Notes: a model not told the origin generated them from the sequence alone. A stretch of DNA of 64,000 nt from Gyromitra esculenta (GCA_038503075.1 JBCAML010000002.1:1488001-1552000), one strand, 5' to 3'; positions 1-12,792 are shown, counted from the stretch's first letter. Numbers and translations are program-made.

Positions 1-870
1 TTTATGGGGCGGTCTTGATTTTCATAAACTTTTAATGTGTCAAGTGCGCTGCTAATAGCAGAGCAACTATCAGAGTGTTTTATGATGATTCCACCGCGTA
101 CATACGTTTTAGGAAACGTAGGTGATAATACGCACGATCCCGTCGCTGCGCGAGGGACATGACGCTATCGAGCGTGGGTGCAACCACTTACGAGTTACGA
201 TTCAACGCTCTGAGCTGGCGGGTGGGGGTCTTGGCGAAATTGCCCATATGAGACGGAAACGTCTTTATATACGTACACATCTGCTAGCTAAAAGGGAAGG
301 GAGTGAATCTAGGTAGCAATCAACACCCACCTCATATCCCGATACCCACATCGAAACCTTGTACCCTTTGATTTTAGCAGTGCCAGATTAATATTTTGTT
401 GATCTTCAACTAGGGATTTTTGAAGATAGTCTATTTGGCTGGCTACAATAATCTCTGGGCTGCTTTAGTGCCATGTTGATGCAAAGTTGAGGCGAGGTTT
501 TGGTTAGGTTCACTCTTTTCGCTAACTTTTTTTTAGCAGGTACTCCTATCTCCCGTTACACACGTGCACAAGACCTGAGCTTGTTGTTGTTAGGCACATT
601 CAACCCGAAGTTTATGGTACCACAAGACCCGAGCGATCTATCTGGAGTAAAGACAAAAATACTCAGTGTGTCTTTGACCTAAATGATATACTTAGAGCTA
701 GGTTATAATATCAAACATATCTCTTCTAAACACATTAAGGTGACTCTAAATTATCCTACTAATGATATTAAGGAAAGTTTCGAATTCGAACAAACACGCA
801 AACAGACACAACAAAAAACCGACTGCAAAACGGTGGAAATAAGAAACGTACCCGGCACCCCGTATTCTCT
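1..870. other. Gene-free AT-rich spacer
   Basis: No coding region can be supported here. Open frames are short (about 60 codons), lack recognisable domains and sit in AT-rich sequence. No RNA gene or clear terminal repeat was seen. Confidence 0.5.
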
Positions 871-1429
871 CTAGCACACGATAACTGAAACCACCCCAAC
901 CTCGAGCTCGTTCCCGTCATGCCCACGATTTCGTTGTTGGCCATAACCAGGGTCGTTGAAATAAGGAAAGAATCCGATGGGGTATATATATACATTGATG
1001 ATCCAGAATTTCGTTTGGGCATTGTTACCTGGCCCTGACCCGTCTGTACTATACTGTGAATCGTTGTAATCGCATTGAGTTCTTAATGCTTGCGGGCTCC
1101 TACGGGCCTTTTCTCGTAAAAATTTTAGCATTGCAGCGTCTACAGTAGCGGGCTTAAGGAGGCAGAGGCTTCGTAGTGAAACGGACGGAGTTTACGGCGC
1201 CCTTTCTACTCTTCCAACACTTCCAGCTCTGGAAAAGCGCAAAGATAGAGATAACAACGGTGAATATTCCAATAACCATTACAATCAAGTCACTCGTACT
1301 AAGACCACTGCGAGAAGGATCGGAATTCTCGCTGGTAGTCGGGTCTCGCTTGGTAAGATGTTTTGCAGCTGGCATAATCACTGGGGAACGAAACCGTAAT
1401 GCGACGCTTGCAGTTGATGCGATGAGCAT
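871..1429 (-). CDS. Small single-pass membrane protein, paralogue of the gene at 20941
   Basis: The function is unknown. The model has exon 1 at 1429-1196, a phase-0 intron at 1195-1054 (donor GTAAAC, acceptor CAG) and exon 2 at 1053-871, giving about 138 residues. Residues 30-45 are polar (K-R-D followed by Ser/Thr). One hydrophobic helix follows at about 46-67, ending in a basic aromatic motif W-K-C-W-K-S-R-K that would lie at the cytosolic face under the positive-inside rule. The gene at 20941-21456 has the same order: K-R-D, Ser-rich stretch, SSD, hydrophobic helix, W-R-C-W-R-R-R-K, then an intron whose donor begins GTAAA at nearly the same place. The second exons share a weak Asn-x-Gln-Thr-Phe stretch and a Gly-Gln-Gln. 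The start is uncertain; an in-frame Met within the first 20 residues could also serve. The paralogy is the main evidence that this ORF is real. Confidence 0.45.
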
Positions 1430-1948
1430 AAGGAGACCTAGAGAATACTTAGAACTGCAGCACTCAGAGGTTGAATTAGAAACTAATTCTCGTGACTTAC
1501 AGGCTTGCTTTAGGCAAAAAACGTATAGTTAGGTCGTTGTGTCGTTCCATAGGAATCGGACTGTTATTTATTCCAGTAGATAGTGCATAGAACCTATTTT
1601 TTTTTACCTTTTAGCAGTGAGAGATGCCATTCTATGCCGCTCCCTCGCAAGGCTACCTATCATGTAAGGTCGATAGAGCAGGGCGATAACCCTCTGATTT
1701 GCGGCCAGGTGCGTATTCGTAGAGCTAGAGAACGACATCACATCGAGCATTTTTACAAATACTCAGATACCCGTTCCCGGGCGTATGAACCGGAAAACAG
1801 GGAATTTTATGCTATCAACCCGTGTAACATGAAGCCCGAGAATGGTGTTGTGGCATTAGTCGCATCCCCCATTTTTCTAGTTCATATTTCCAGGAACGAG
1901 TACATGTAGTTTCTGCTAGATATAGTGGCTCTGTGAGCGAATCTTCTC
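1430..1948. other. Spacer without supported gene
   Basis: A 108-codon plus-strand frame at 1583-1909 has no recognisable domain and no splice-supported extension. Nothing else was identified. Confidence 0.4.
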
Positions 1949-2082
1949 TCTACTTGTCTTCCAGGAGAAGAACCCGGAAACATGGGGTGTGGCTTTGTAC
2001 GCAGCGGAACCGTGCCCAATATTATTAGCATTAAAGCCACGCACCCCCTGTTTCCAGGTTCTTCTCCTAGAGGACAGGTAGA
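1949..2082. repeat. Hairpin-forming inverted repeat (MITE-like)
   Basis: Two arms of about 49 bp face each other. The left arm starts at 1949 and the right arm ends at 2082, with about 85% identity and a loop of roughly 35 bp. The shared core reads AGGAGAAGAACC in the left arm and in the reverse complement of the right arm. Size and structure fit a miniature inverted-repeat element. No obvious target duplication was found. Confidence 0.65.
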
Positions 2083-4185
2083 GTATGCTCTAGGCATATA
2101 GTGACAGGGGTTCTAAAGCCTCTAGGAAGGCTTGTGCCTTATAAGTGCGAATACTATGATCTGTATAGCCACACTGATCGACAGAGCGGAAAAAACAGCA
2201 CAGATATAGAAAGGACATTCTTTGATGTCGTATACGTAATTGATAATGGCCTACTGCGCTGATGATCTTTTTGATCCAAGCAGAGAAATTTGCTGAAATT
2301 GTCTAATTGGTCAATCCTCTACTGCCTCCTTAAATTTATGATAAAGATCAATCTGCTGATTCTTAACAAGCAGGGAAGCTCTCGAATCCGAACTCGTCTT
2401 CTGTGGTTAGATTATAAAGGTTTTGTTCGTACCCACCACGGGGGCTGTTAAAAAACGCCGACCTTCCGGCCCTGTATGTCTGTGGCTCAGCTCAGAGTCA
2501 ACTGAAACCTACCCAATAAAAATGATTCCCTCGACAGAGGGGTCAGTTTATCAGTCTATGATATAGGACTGCGGCCCATCAAAGATCGCCATGAAGTAAT
2601 TATAACCGGTACCGCCAAGTAAACAAATCAACTACTCGGGTTTGGCAGAGCCGGTGCGCGTGCTGATCAGCCCCATGCTAGCCGAACACGTGGTTTGCTC
2701 GATTCGAGAGAGGAGCTTAATATCTGACGGATACTTACATGTAAGTATATTATAACTATATGCAATATTAGAGCCAAGTATCCAATAGCAGCACTCTATA
2801 CAAGGAATTGATATATGATAAATGCAGTGACTATAGAGGACCTTTGTAAACCAAGACTCCAAAACCTCGTTACTCGTGGTATACTCTCTACCTTGCTATC
2901 CCTTCAGCATAGACTTCTCGTAGTAATGATATACACATCGCCGTCTTCTCCCAAGATGTTTTGTATATTATATACAATACATGTATCTAACCACTTTACA
3001 TTTCTCTACTAGATGTTTTCGCAAGTGCTTAATCAGGATATTGATCATATAGCGTCTCGTGACATAAACGAAGCTACATATGTCGAACCCAAACTGCAAA
3101 AATATGAACAGAGTGATTGGCACACCAACTGCTAGATTTGCTATTGTTTAATATTAGCTGCCTTAGAGTTATCCCTTTCATTCTTTTGGTAGGCGTAAGC
3201 CTTGTCCAAAGCAGTTCTAAGATCCCCTGCTATCGACCTTGAGGAACGACCATTATAGAGTTAGTGATCTATCAGCAAAATTTCCTGACATTATGATTAC
3301 TTCAAGCCTCTTTGTCCTGCAACGAACATTACGACAATACCCGTAGGCCCTTGCTGGAGTTTCTTTAAAAACATACAGAAATGATAATTAGTTGATTTTG
3401 CGTAATACGCAGTTATGCCAAACTGTAAACTAGGATAATCTACAACTGATATAGCCTTCCATAACGCATGCGAGTATGAAATAAACAAAAAAACAAAAAC
3501 AAAAAAAATAGCCTTCCATAACAGTTAGTACCCTTCGAGTGACATTTCGTGAACAGGCCATTCGCAGTGTCGGTTATTAATAATTTGGGACTTCAATATT
3601 AGATTCCTGTTAGACTAGAAGCACAGAAGCAACACTAGCTTGATATAACCTTTCTAACAACTCCCTAGGACAGATACCTAGGTTTTTTTTATCTTCGCAT
3701 CTTAATTGATAGCTTGTAAGTATCACAAGACTATGAGGATATCGATGGGTCTGAACATAAGATAATTAACTACATCAACAGCAAAACCAGAGTTTTATCT
3801 TAGGAAATTAATTCTACAATTTTCAGTCTGGACATACTCAGCTATGAGGCAAGATTTAAAAACTTGTTTAGTCTAGCACGCGTTTCAGAGTGACACTTCA
3901 TGACTCTATATATGCTCCTTTTCCCCCTGTCTCATTGTTCTTTAGCCACATGTGACTCCCGTGTAAAATCTAAAGATATCCCATCATCGCCCACCATATA
4001 CAATAGTGTCGTACATAATTCTGAACTAAAACGTGCCTTGATTACAGTATGAAGCACCGATACTAGTGGTTCTCTCATGAGTTTTTCCGTAGTCTGGTTG
4101 CTTTGACACTACGTGTAGCTGTAGCCTAGTTAGGTGGCTTTTTATTTATTTTTTCCACTTGGCGTGAAATGTTTGGAAGCATATG
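2083..4185. other. AT-rich spacer with two TACATGTA palindromes
   Basis: No gene is supported. TACATGTA occurs at 2736-2743, inside an 18-bp perfect palindrome that starts at 2731 (ATACTTACA and its mirror), and again at 2978-2985. Several A/T homopolymers are present. Short ORFs are spurious. Confidence 0.5.
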
Positions 4186-4442
4186 TACAGTTGCGCCCAA
4201 CAAGACCCTGCGGTTTTTGAAGTACCGCAGCACAGCGGGCCTGAGATTAATGGACAGAAATCAACCAAAATATTTGGTATTCAATGGAAAGAAAAATATA
4301 AGACAGTTAACTACATGTGAGATTTATTTAAGTAATAATAAAGATAGAATAAATTTTTACTTTATTTTTAAAGAAGGCTTGTCATCACCTGGTTGTATTG
4401 CGGTACTTCAAAATCCTCAGGGACTCGCTGGACGCAACTGTA
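4186..4442. mobile_element. MITE with TACAGTTGCG termini
   Basis: Terminal inverted repeats of about 45 bp begin TACAGTTGCG at 4186 and end CGCAACTGTA at 4442. The arms also share TTTTGAAGTACCGCA internally. The 257-bp length, absence of an ORF and TA ends fit a non-autonomous Tc1/mariner-type element with a TA target. Its right-hand TA is also the first TA of the next element. Confidence 0.75.
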
Positions 4443-4921
4443 CAGTCCCGTCCGAAAAGTTTTGGCACCCCTCATCGATATCTCTATTGAGCACCTGCGG
4501 CAGGTTGAGGCTATAGTTTTTGTAGAAGGTAACTATGTGAAGTTGTTAGGCGATATTCAGCATCTCAGGGTTTCTATAGCTTTCTTCTCTTTTGATTTAC
4601 TTTTTCCTATCTTGATCCACGACTATTCGGTTTATTATCTGTGATTGGTAGGGTGCCAGGACTTTGCGAACATGACTGTACAGTCACGTTCGCAAAATCC
4701 TGGCACCCTACTAATCGTTGATAATAAACTAAATAGCTATAGATTGAACTGGAAAATAATAATTCAAAGGGGTGGAAAGCTGTGGGGATCCTCAAATGCT
4801 GAATAACAGCTAATTACATGTACTTCACATAACTATCTTCTAAAAAAATTATAGCCTCAATCCGTCGGCAGTCGTGCTTAATAGAGACGAGTGGTGCCAA
4901 GACTTTTCGAACGAGACTGTA
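4441..4921. mobile_element. Head-to-head pair of Tc1/mariner-type MITEs sharing a TA
   Basis: The left unit is 4441-4680 and the right unit is 4679-4921, in opposite orientation. Each begins and ends with related TIRs (TACAGTCCCGTCCGAAAAG outside, and a GTGCCAGGACTTTGCGAAC type at the centre). The two units are long imperfect inverted copies of each other, so the whole is a ~480-bp palindrome. A third, solo copy lies at 13503-13723. No transposase is encoded. Confidence 0.75.
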
Positions 4922-5820
4922 CATGTATGCCTAGAACTAATGTAGATAGTGTTCCCTAAGGTGTATGTAAGCATCCACCTTGCCCTATAGTGGGATTCTT
5001 ATATCTTAAATGCAGAAATACATACTCTGATCAGGAGTGAAGCGTTGAGACTTGCTGGGGTGTCACGGATCTGGCGGTCACAATGTTGCTCTGTTGCTCT
5101 CACCATGCCCTACTGCATTTCGCAATATCTCGCTACGTCACGGCGTTGTTCCCCCTTTCAGGGTGCCCCCATACTTCACCCCTGGCCCTAGAGAGCTAGC
5201 GAATTACAGGTGATAGACCCCAAAGCAGCAAGTAGAGACCATCAATTACTTTGGGACTACAAACGTAAAACATTAATAACGATTCCACCCATAAGTATTC
5301 GGATGTTCACGTTAAAGGGGTAATATTTCCGCTGGAATCCTCGCTCCCGCCCAGGCGACGTGGGTATTAATTTAGGGTAGACGATTCCAATTTAGTTGGA
5401 GCAATTTCGCTTAGATACTAGTCACTAGATAGTAGAGCTAGCGATACCGTAATACTTTCTTGACACGATATTAACTGCGATTATCATGATCGCGATGCAT
5501 ACCACATGAATTCGTAGAGCAGCTTCGATTCATAACCAGGCCCACCACTTGATCGAGAGGACAACCTTGCTTTCCGTGACTTAGTTGAATTTACATATTA
5601 CTCAGGGGTCTATCTGACGACGCCCTTCTGGCTATAGCATCTTTCGGTTCAGTCCGTAGGCACGGGGTTACCCGACAACAAGCGGATGATGACGTGCTGC
5701 AGGGATGGTTATCGTATCAAAAACTGCAATCGTTTCAACCCCACAATCCCACAACCCCTCTCTCTTCGTGTTTTTCCAAGCTATCGAAGATTTATAGCCA
5801 ACAGTTCGATAAATATTAAA
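4922..5820. other. Spacer upstream of the peroxiredoxin gene
   Basis: No coding region was recognised. The last 150 bp contain C/T-rich stretches (around 5735-5770) of the type common in fungal promoters. A TACATGTA overlaps the right end of the preceding MITE at 4920-4927. Confidence 0.45.
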
Positions 5821-6776
5821 ATGACTGCTCTTAAGCCTGGCGATAGGTTTCCCGCTGATGTGACTTTCGGGTGAGTGCTCGGTAGGAGATAATTAAACAC
5901 CCTCTTCCCAAGCGTAATACCATACAGATGAGGAAGTAGAGGTTGACTGGAGATTACGATAACAGCTGGGTTCCATATACTGAGGAGAAAGGAGATGTTG
6001 CTGCGTGTGGACGCCAGGTTGTACTCAATGCCTCCGAGGATTGGGCAGACAAGAAAGTCGTGCTCTTTGCGGTTCCTGGTATGTCATCAAATACTATTGA
6101 AGGGATAATGCTAACAAAAACAAAATCTAAAGGTGCTTTCACCCCTGGCTGTTCTGAGAAGCATCTCCCGAGTTACATCAGGAATTTGGACGCACTGAAG
6201 CAAAAAAATGTAGATGTCATTGCCGTGATAGCCTACAACGATGCACACGTGATGGCAGCCTGGGGAAAGGCCAATAACATCAAGGGAGATGATATACTTT
6301 TCCTCTCTGACACTGGAAATAAGTTTTCCCAGAAATACGGTTGGACAAACAACGAGAGGTTGGCCAGATACGCGTTTGTAATTGACAAGGGAACTGTCAC
6401 CTATGCTGCAAAGGACAACAAGGGGGAAGTCGATGTAAGTTTCTTCTGATTTCTGATTTCTGACCCCACCTCGCCGACTACCAAAACCGATCGTTATTGC
6501 GTAGTCTGGGCTCGCTAAAGCCACGAATCCAATCGTGGTCTTTTTAGTATGAATTTCCAACCGCTGTGGCAGCCTTTTTTCATAGCTTTCTTTTCTTTTT
6601 TCTTTTTTTCCTTTTTTTTTTAAAGATTCCCTTTGGTCATCTAGTGGATTCCTTAAGAAATCCCACCCATTTACCGATGCTTACCGAATGAGAGACGCAA
6701 GCACTTTTTGCTAACGTGCGTCTTTACTGGAACGAATCAGGTCTCTGCCGCTGAAGCTGTCCTAGCGAAGTTGTAG
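5821..6776 (+). CDS. Peroxiredoxin, Pmp20/PRX5 type, peroxisomal
   Basis: This thiol peroxidase would reduce H2O2 and alkyl hydroperoxides. Exons are 5821-5870, 5966-6078, 6133-6434 and 6741-6776; all introns are GT-AG and phases close to give 166 residues, the normal length for the Prx5 family. The peroxidatic motif P-x3-T-x2-C is formed across intron 2 (V-P-G joined to A-F-T-P-G-C), putting the peroxidatic Cys near residue 61. Other family blocks follow: KNVDVIAVIAYNDAHVMAAW, then a Trp-Gly-Lys block and an RYAFVIDKG strand. The last exon encodes only VSAAEAVLAKL; the terminal A-K-L is a PTS1-type peroxisomal signal, as in fungal Pmp20. Without the short fourth exon the signal would be missed, because intron 3 (306 bp) reads into a stop. 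The start is the first Met of a family-typical N-terminus (ALKPGDRFP). Confidence 0.95.
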
Positions 6777-9700
6777 AAGGAATCAGTAAGAAGTTAGATA
6801 CCTGGTAGTACCTACGTACTGCAGCAATAGGAATTATAGGTTTAGAAAAACTGTGTAGTAAATGTTACTGTGACTGGTCATGTTCTACACTGGGACACCT
6901 AGCTCCCGGTGTTAAAATTCCTTGCTTTTGCTCAACGCAGGGACAATAGGCGCTCTGTGTTTACTGCGTACAGTTAGTGAGGTTGTATACGTGAACAGAA
7001 CTGCGCGGTAGTGGTAGGTATCTCATGAAAGGTCAGACTACATCTTTCCCGTTCTAGCCATAGTCAAGCCGAGAAGTGGGGTTTAACCGAGTTTCGTGCA
7101 AAGGTGTAAGTGCAAGAAACATTGAAGCCAAATAAGCGGGGCTACAGAACCTTTGGTCAGCAGGAATTTGCAGTGGACCGCTGATGTAAGTTTTTCTTTT
7201 CTTTTTGTTCACGGTGTTTCAACACCTCTCATATGTGGGGGGTTTTCCGTCCCTGCGACTGAGGCGTAGTTATGGGTGATAGAGTGGGTTTATCTTGGAC
7301 CTCCACTTCAAGCGATCCGCGATCCCGGAGGACAGACAGCTGGATCTTCCGGGCCCTTCCACGGAATCTCGAGTAGGGTATCTATGAGTGGAAACAAGGA
7401 ACGGAACAGGATAGCAACCAAACCATAACCCAACTACACAAGAAAGTCTGCGAAGTGGAGCTGATCAAGAATACGTAAAATTAGACAAGGTCTATAGTTC
7501 GCTGCATATGCGCAGACTGGGTCAGTTGGCATTCGGTTGATGTGTAGCGGTGAACAAGAGAGGCTTACTCGGCTCTGGCAGAAAGCCCTTATCAGTCGTG
7601 AAATGGTGGAGAAGTACACGGCAGCCGGAATTATTCCATGCCGGTGCCTCTCCAGAGACTTTAATCTGTAGTGTTCGCCTACTCTGCTTGCCAACATCGC
7701 GAGCTTGTCTCACGTTTATGTAGTACGACACAAGCTGTAGCAACCCTTCTCTAACGTAGTGCCTGTCTATATGTCAATAGGCGATCACACATCATAGATC
7801 CAAACTACCACCACATCGGTTTTGCTTGTCTCTCTGATCGTTACCTATTCTACGCGGGTATTTGTCAGTTTGAAGACCCGGAGAAAGATCAACGGCATTT
7901 CCCATGGGCGGGAGATCCGGGAACAACCTTAAGCTCCGAGATTTACATACCCTGGGCAGAAACGTGGGAATCGGCATGCTGATCAGTACAAGAAGCTTCT
8001 AATTTAGCAAGGAATTTTACAGCCGCGAGAATGTCTAGCGACGCGTTCGAAAGGGGCTAGACCACTGCGCGGCTGTGGACGACAGTAGAATATTACGGCC
8101 AGAATCACGGGTGGAGCCCGTGTTTACGCAGCCAGGGACCGGGCAAGACAAGCTAAGGGGCCACTGGCTGCCGGAATACATACCCTTCGCCTGTCAGAAG
8201 CAAAAGCCCGCTCTAAAAGGTCACCTATCTATCGATGTCAGGCAAACCTTGGGGTGGTACCCACAACGCCACAAAACTTTTTCGTTAATGCTTGACAAGA
8301 GCTAAGACTGGCGTTATGCTGGGCCGTGTAAAATTTATCCCAGCACCTGTACCGTTATTAACTAGCACCCGCGGAACACCCGCGATCAAATATCGTGAAG
8401 AGGAAAAGGAAAAAAAAAACAGGGCTCGGAAGGGAGAAAAAGAAAGGTTGTGGAAAGCCTCCACCGTACGGGACGGTGTGGCTCAAGAATTCACCCTGAT
8501 CAACTGTATATGTTACTATATGAGGGAGTTCGATGGTCTTTGAACCGGGAGAGTCACGATGTGACGAAATTTATGACAGCAAACCAGTTCCCGCGGAATT
8601 CTTTTTGTTTTTATTGATTCAGCTGGTTGCTGGACAATTCTTTTGATAGAATCAAGATGAGCATCCTGGCTCGGCAATCTTAGAAGCCCTAATGCGTACT
8701 CGCCGATTCGCTAAGGGTTCCTGAGAATTAATGAAACCCTACCGGAAGGGCCACCGTGCCTGACGACGAAGCACTCAATATGGATATACTCTGAGGGGAC
8801 CCATCCGTTTGATATACTAAAGTTATATACACAAGCACTATATCTGCACCGCCGCCGAATCTGCTAATCTCAGGGGCTGTGGGCTGCTGGAAAAATTCAA
8901 AGTTCGATGCTGGGGTCTTCCAAAACATCCCCTGCAAAAACGAAGCCGGATGCGGTGCAACCCACCCGCGATCTAACCCTCTCTGAACAAGGCCAACCAA
9001 AAGATTCCGATCTTGGTGAGAGACGAGGATCATCCCCCATACATAAGCGATAAATTGCTTTTCTGTGTGTTCCCTGGGATTCAGAATACAGCTTGTACCG
9101 GTTGTTCCTCCGCTGCAACAACGTCGCCGACAAAGAGTTACAGCATATCAGGATGGTTTGGTTTTATGATGCGAGACCCGGAAAAGGAGGGCATGTTTGA
9201 TCTGGTAGCTGCATACCATGCCAAATAGTCGAAGCAGATCTTGTTTGTGGGGAACAATTACGTATTGGGGGGATATCTTGAGGCATACAACTGCACATCC
9301 TCAGATGTCAGATTAACAGAGTCTAGAACTTGCTACTTTGAATTTTAGCCGCCTAGGACGTAAATCACAGCGTTAGCGTAAACGTGCCTGTATGACAGAA
9401 AACGAGAACGGGATGTTTTACGCCGTGGTGAGCAATGCTCGAGGCTCGGAGGTACCGAAAAGCAAAATCACCGGCTTGGCATACAGCATAGTGATCCGGC
9501 CCTGCTCTCTTCACCTCCATTCGATCCACGATGCGAAATGTGATGGGAGATATGACTGGCCGAGCAACAGGCAGACTGGTTGCCATCATCATGGGAAATC
9601 TATCTTTCCCAGTTATCGTTACTGGCTAGTTGAGTGATCGTGGGTGTGAAGTCTTGAGCTGTGCAGGACAGTACATACAGTTAGAAAACCTGGCCCCCAC

Positions 9701-10420
9701 TTTTCTTGGATTGTTTGTCTTGTTGCATCACAAGATAGTGGAGTATGCCCCAATTAGCCTGGCAGATGCCTTCTCAAGATTTGCAGACATTACAGGCCAA
9801 TGGTAGCTCCATCAGATCTAGCAGGGAGCTGTGAGGTTGTTCTCGATCACAAGAAGCCCGGAGTTGCGATACGGGTGAATCTAATTGGAGAAATGCGAAC
9901 TTGGTACTGTTTGAACCCTGTCACTTGTGGGATACTCGCAACCGCTTATAGGAAAGCTACATGTACCCTCTACCCTCACTGCTCATATTCAACCACTCCT
10001 TGGTTGCTTATTGCGCGCCACCCTTGCCCTTTCCCGCGTCCCCACTGCCGTAGGTGACGCAAGAAACGAATATCCATAAGTTATAGACGTCTTGGACGTT
10101 CCAAATTCGATCGAGGAGAGTTACATGTGTTTATTACTTATTTAATATCAGCTATGTTTATATATATAATGTTGAGTTCCCGCTTGAATTTACCATTTAG
10201 CAATTGTTGCTGCCCGCACAACTACCAGCATCTGTCCTAGTGTCCCCCGACTCCAAAGCTTTCCCGAGAACCCCGTTCCGGACCTGAAGCCCTATTTCCA
10301 TACTATTTTAGACTTGTGCACTAGCAGGATAGCCCCGCAATTTATCTGTATCAGGAGATCTATACCATTTACGCATAGTACCCATTTATCCGCGACTCTA
10401 TCCTTATAAAACCCTCTACG
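6777..10420. other. 3.6-kb stretch with no supported gene
   Basis: Open frames reach only about 100 codons on either strand and none shows a known domain, membrane topology or convincing splice pattern. A T-rich tract flanks 6580-6625 inside the preceding intron and another lies at 7195. No terminal repeats were recognised. It may be degenerate repeat DNA. Confidence 0.45.
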
Positions 10421-12166
10421 ATGGTCCTAAACCTTCTTTACCGTCGACCGTCATATGTTGGAAGCTTCTCAACATCTGCACCTTCATCAACCCGAAAAAT
10501 GAAGGAACTATCACCTGTTACATCTAGGACAAGTTCGTCTGTAGAAGTTAGGGGCATCCCCGAATCATTATCATTTAATAAGATCATCGCTGGAGGGACA
10601 TGTCCGGTAGGTGATATCTTTCTCTTTACTATTTGCATGTGGCATGTGACAAGTTTATTTCTCTGAAATTTACTGTTTAAGATTTTGTAATATTTGGTTC
10701 TTTCGCTGCTCCTTTGGGTTTGCTGCTGATTCCGCTTGTCGCTCCTTTGAACCCGGATTGAATAAAGCAAGCTAACATCAATGAGCTCTAACCTTTGTAG
10801 CCCTTGACGTGCCGTGATTTCATGAGATATTTGATTTACGTTGAACATGCTGCTGAGAACCTTCAATTCTACTTATGGGTTCTCGACTACACCACACGAT
10901 TCGAGGCTCTCTCGGCCAACGAACAAGCACTGTCTCCTGAGATAGCTCCCTTCACTTGTGGTGTTTCTGAATCCAACCCTAGTGGTAGTAGCAATAACAA
11001 CAATCCTAAACCGAGTAGAGTCGTAGCAAAGTTTTTTGCAGATGCCTTTTCAGTTTCTAATGCTCGTTTAGCTGCTCCTTCTCCAACGAAGGAGAACCCA
11101 TTCGGGACCCCACCACAGACACCGCGGACACCTGGGTCATGGAAAGGGCCGAACTATGGGTTTGAGAGCCCGAGCAGTGGAGTGATTGCTCCCTTTTTGG
11201 ATAAAACAGAAGAGAGAACCTTGATGGATGGAAACCATGCAGAAATTGCAGCAGATGCATTTAAAGGAGTTGAAGCGAAGTGGCAACCTTGTAAGTTATT
11301 TCCTTAACTGTCGGAAGCGACTGTTTCATTTCTGTTCATCATTGATCATCTAACTGGCCTTTACAGTCACAATCCAACCTTTCCGTGATGAAATCTCGAG
11401 GATAATTGCCATCTACATCGCTGAAGGTTCACCACGCGAACTTAATCTATCTGCTCGTGATCGGGTTGCTGCCCTTCGTGCTCTTTCCCAGACTACACAT
11501 CCCTCTGCCTTTGAGCCACTTCGAAAAGCAGTCGAGGACACCCTTCGGCATCAAGCTCATCCCAACTTCATCCGCTGGAGTATCAGGAACGGAAACGAGC
11601 CTAGGGTTGCGTTTGCAGTTGGCTTAGGTGTGGTGACTATTGTGATTGGACTCTTGATTGCAGTACTACTTACCTTGAGCGGGAAGGGAAGGGGTTGGAG
11701 GGCGATAGCAGCGATTGCATGGGTGATTGGAATTTCGACACTGATCGCGGCGTCCAAGGGGATGTGTGTGGTATGTTTGGACACTCTTTTTGTCGTAAAA
11801 AGTTAGGTCAGCGTGTTAACTTTGATCTGCTTCTATCATTAGGTTCTTCACGGTCTTCATCATCGCCATATCCGCCCTTGGGAGTTATGGAATGAGCAGA
11901 GCAGTTACGAGCTGCACGGAGAATCTAAACTGTCGTTTGACAATGATAATGCTAGTAATAGTTATGAGGATGAGCCCTGGGTTGAGAAATACGCATCTAG
12001 GAATATTCTTCGAAAAATCTTTGATAGAGAAGTTTGGGTTGAGGAACCTGCTTTGAGACAGATTCAAGATCAGATTTTCTGGCAGAGCATCATTCTCTCT
12101 ATTCTCGCTTCGGCTGTCCTTTCCGGTGTATTTGTTGCACTGCCAAGGGGAGGCTTTTTCTTATAA
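10421..12166 (+). CDS. rax1: RGS-domain protein with three C-terminal TM helices (Rax1 type)
   Basis: This is a regulator-of-G-protein-signalling-like membrane protein. Fungal Rax1 proteins are linked to bud-site or polarity control and stress responses. Exons are 10421-10606, 10801-11290, 11367-11770 and 11843-12166, giving 467 residues. The RGS fold starts near residue 50 with IPESLSFNKIIAGGTCP, continues with the R-D-F-M-x-Y-L-x-Y-x-E-H-x-A-E-N-L-Q-F block, is interrupted by a Ser/Thr/Pro-rich linker, and resumes with a QPFRDEISRII block and a THPSAF motif. Hydrophobic helices lie at about 307-330, 336-358 and 440-462, with a soluble loop (NSYEDEPWVEKY, then KIFDREVW) between the last two. 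This architecture separates it from FlbA/Sst2-type RGS proteins. No oddities were seen; all introns are GT-AG. Confidence 0.92.
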
Positions 12167-12792
12167 TCTATAGAGGCCCTCACAAGACCAGATCGATATC
12201 CTACCGAGTAAGGTCTTGTCGATCCCCCACCTATCCATGATTTTTGCCCAATTTTCAGTACCATATTCCTCTTTATCTATAACTTACTATACCATTACCT
12301 TTCTTGCTTTTTCTTACCCGACGTGGCTGTAAACCCTACGATTTCCTTGAGTTTTTTGTTACACTAATTTTTTTCCTTTTTCTCTTCTCTACTTCATTCT
12401 TAGATAAGCTCCAACAGGAGCGGCATCTACTAGGGCACACGGCCGGCCTGGTTGGATCTAAAACTTGGCTGGCTTTTTCTTTCGTATTCGGATGATAGGA
12501 GGTTTTTTCTTCTCGTTTATCTTATGCTGGGCTATGCATTGGTTGGATTGATCATGGGTCGTGATGGATAAGGAAGGTCTTGGTGTTAAAAGAGCGCTTT
12601 TTTATTAATACTATTGCTTTTTTGATATCTGGATTATTATTATTTTTTAGCCAAGATTGTGGGTAACATCTATGGGCAGACTAAGCGTGTGTTTAAATCC
12701 CTGAACTAGTTGTAGATTTGAGCGATATGTGCTACGCCAGTGGTAGCATTATGTAGCTAGTCGTGTACCTAAGGGGTACGTGTAGTTGACGC
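12167..12792. other. 3' spacer of the RGS gene
   Basis: T-rich sequence directly follows the stop (about 12270-12410) and probably contains the 3' UTR. No further gene is supported. Confidence 0.4.

Noticed and set aside
4169..4795. Frames of 62-115 codons at 4169-4795
   Set aside because: They run through MITE termini and palindromic sequence; no domain and no splice support.
6777..10420. Possible gene from several ~80-100 codon frames
   Set aside because: Frames do not connect through plausible introns and have no recognisable motifs.
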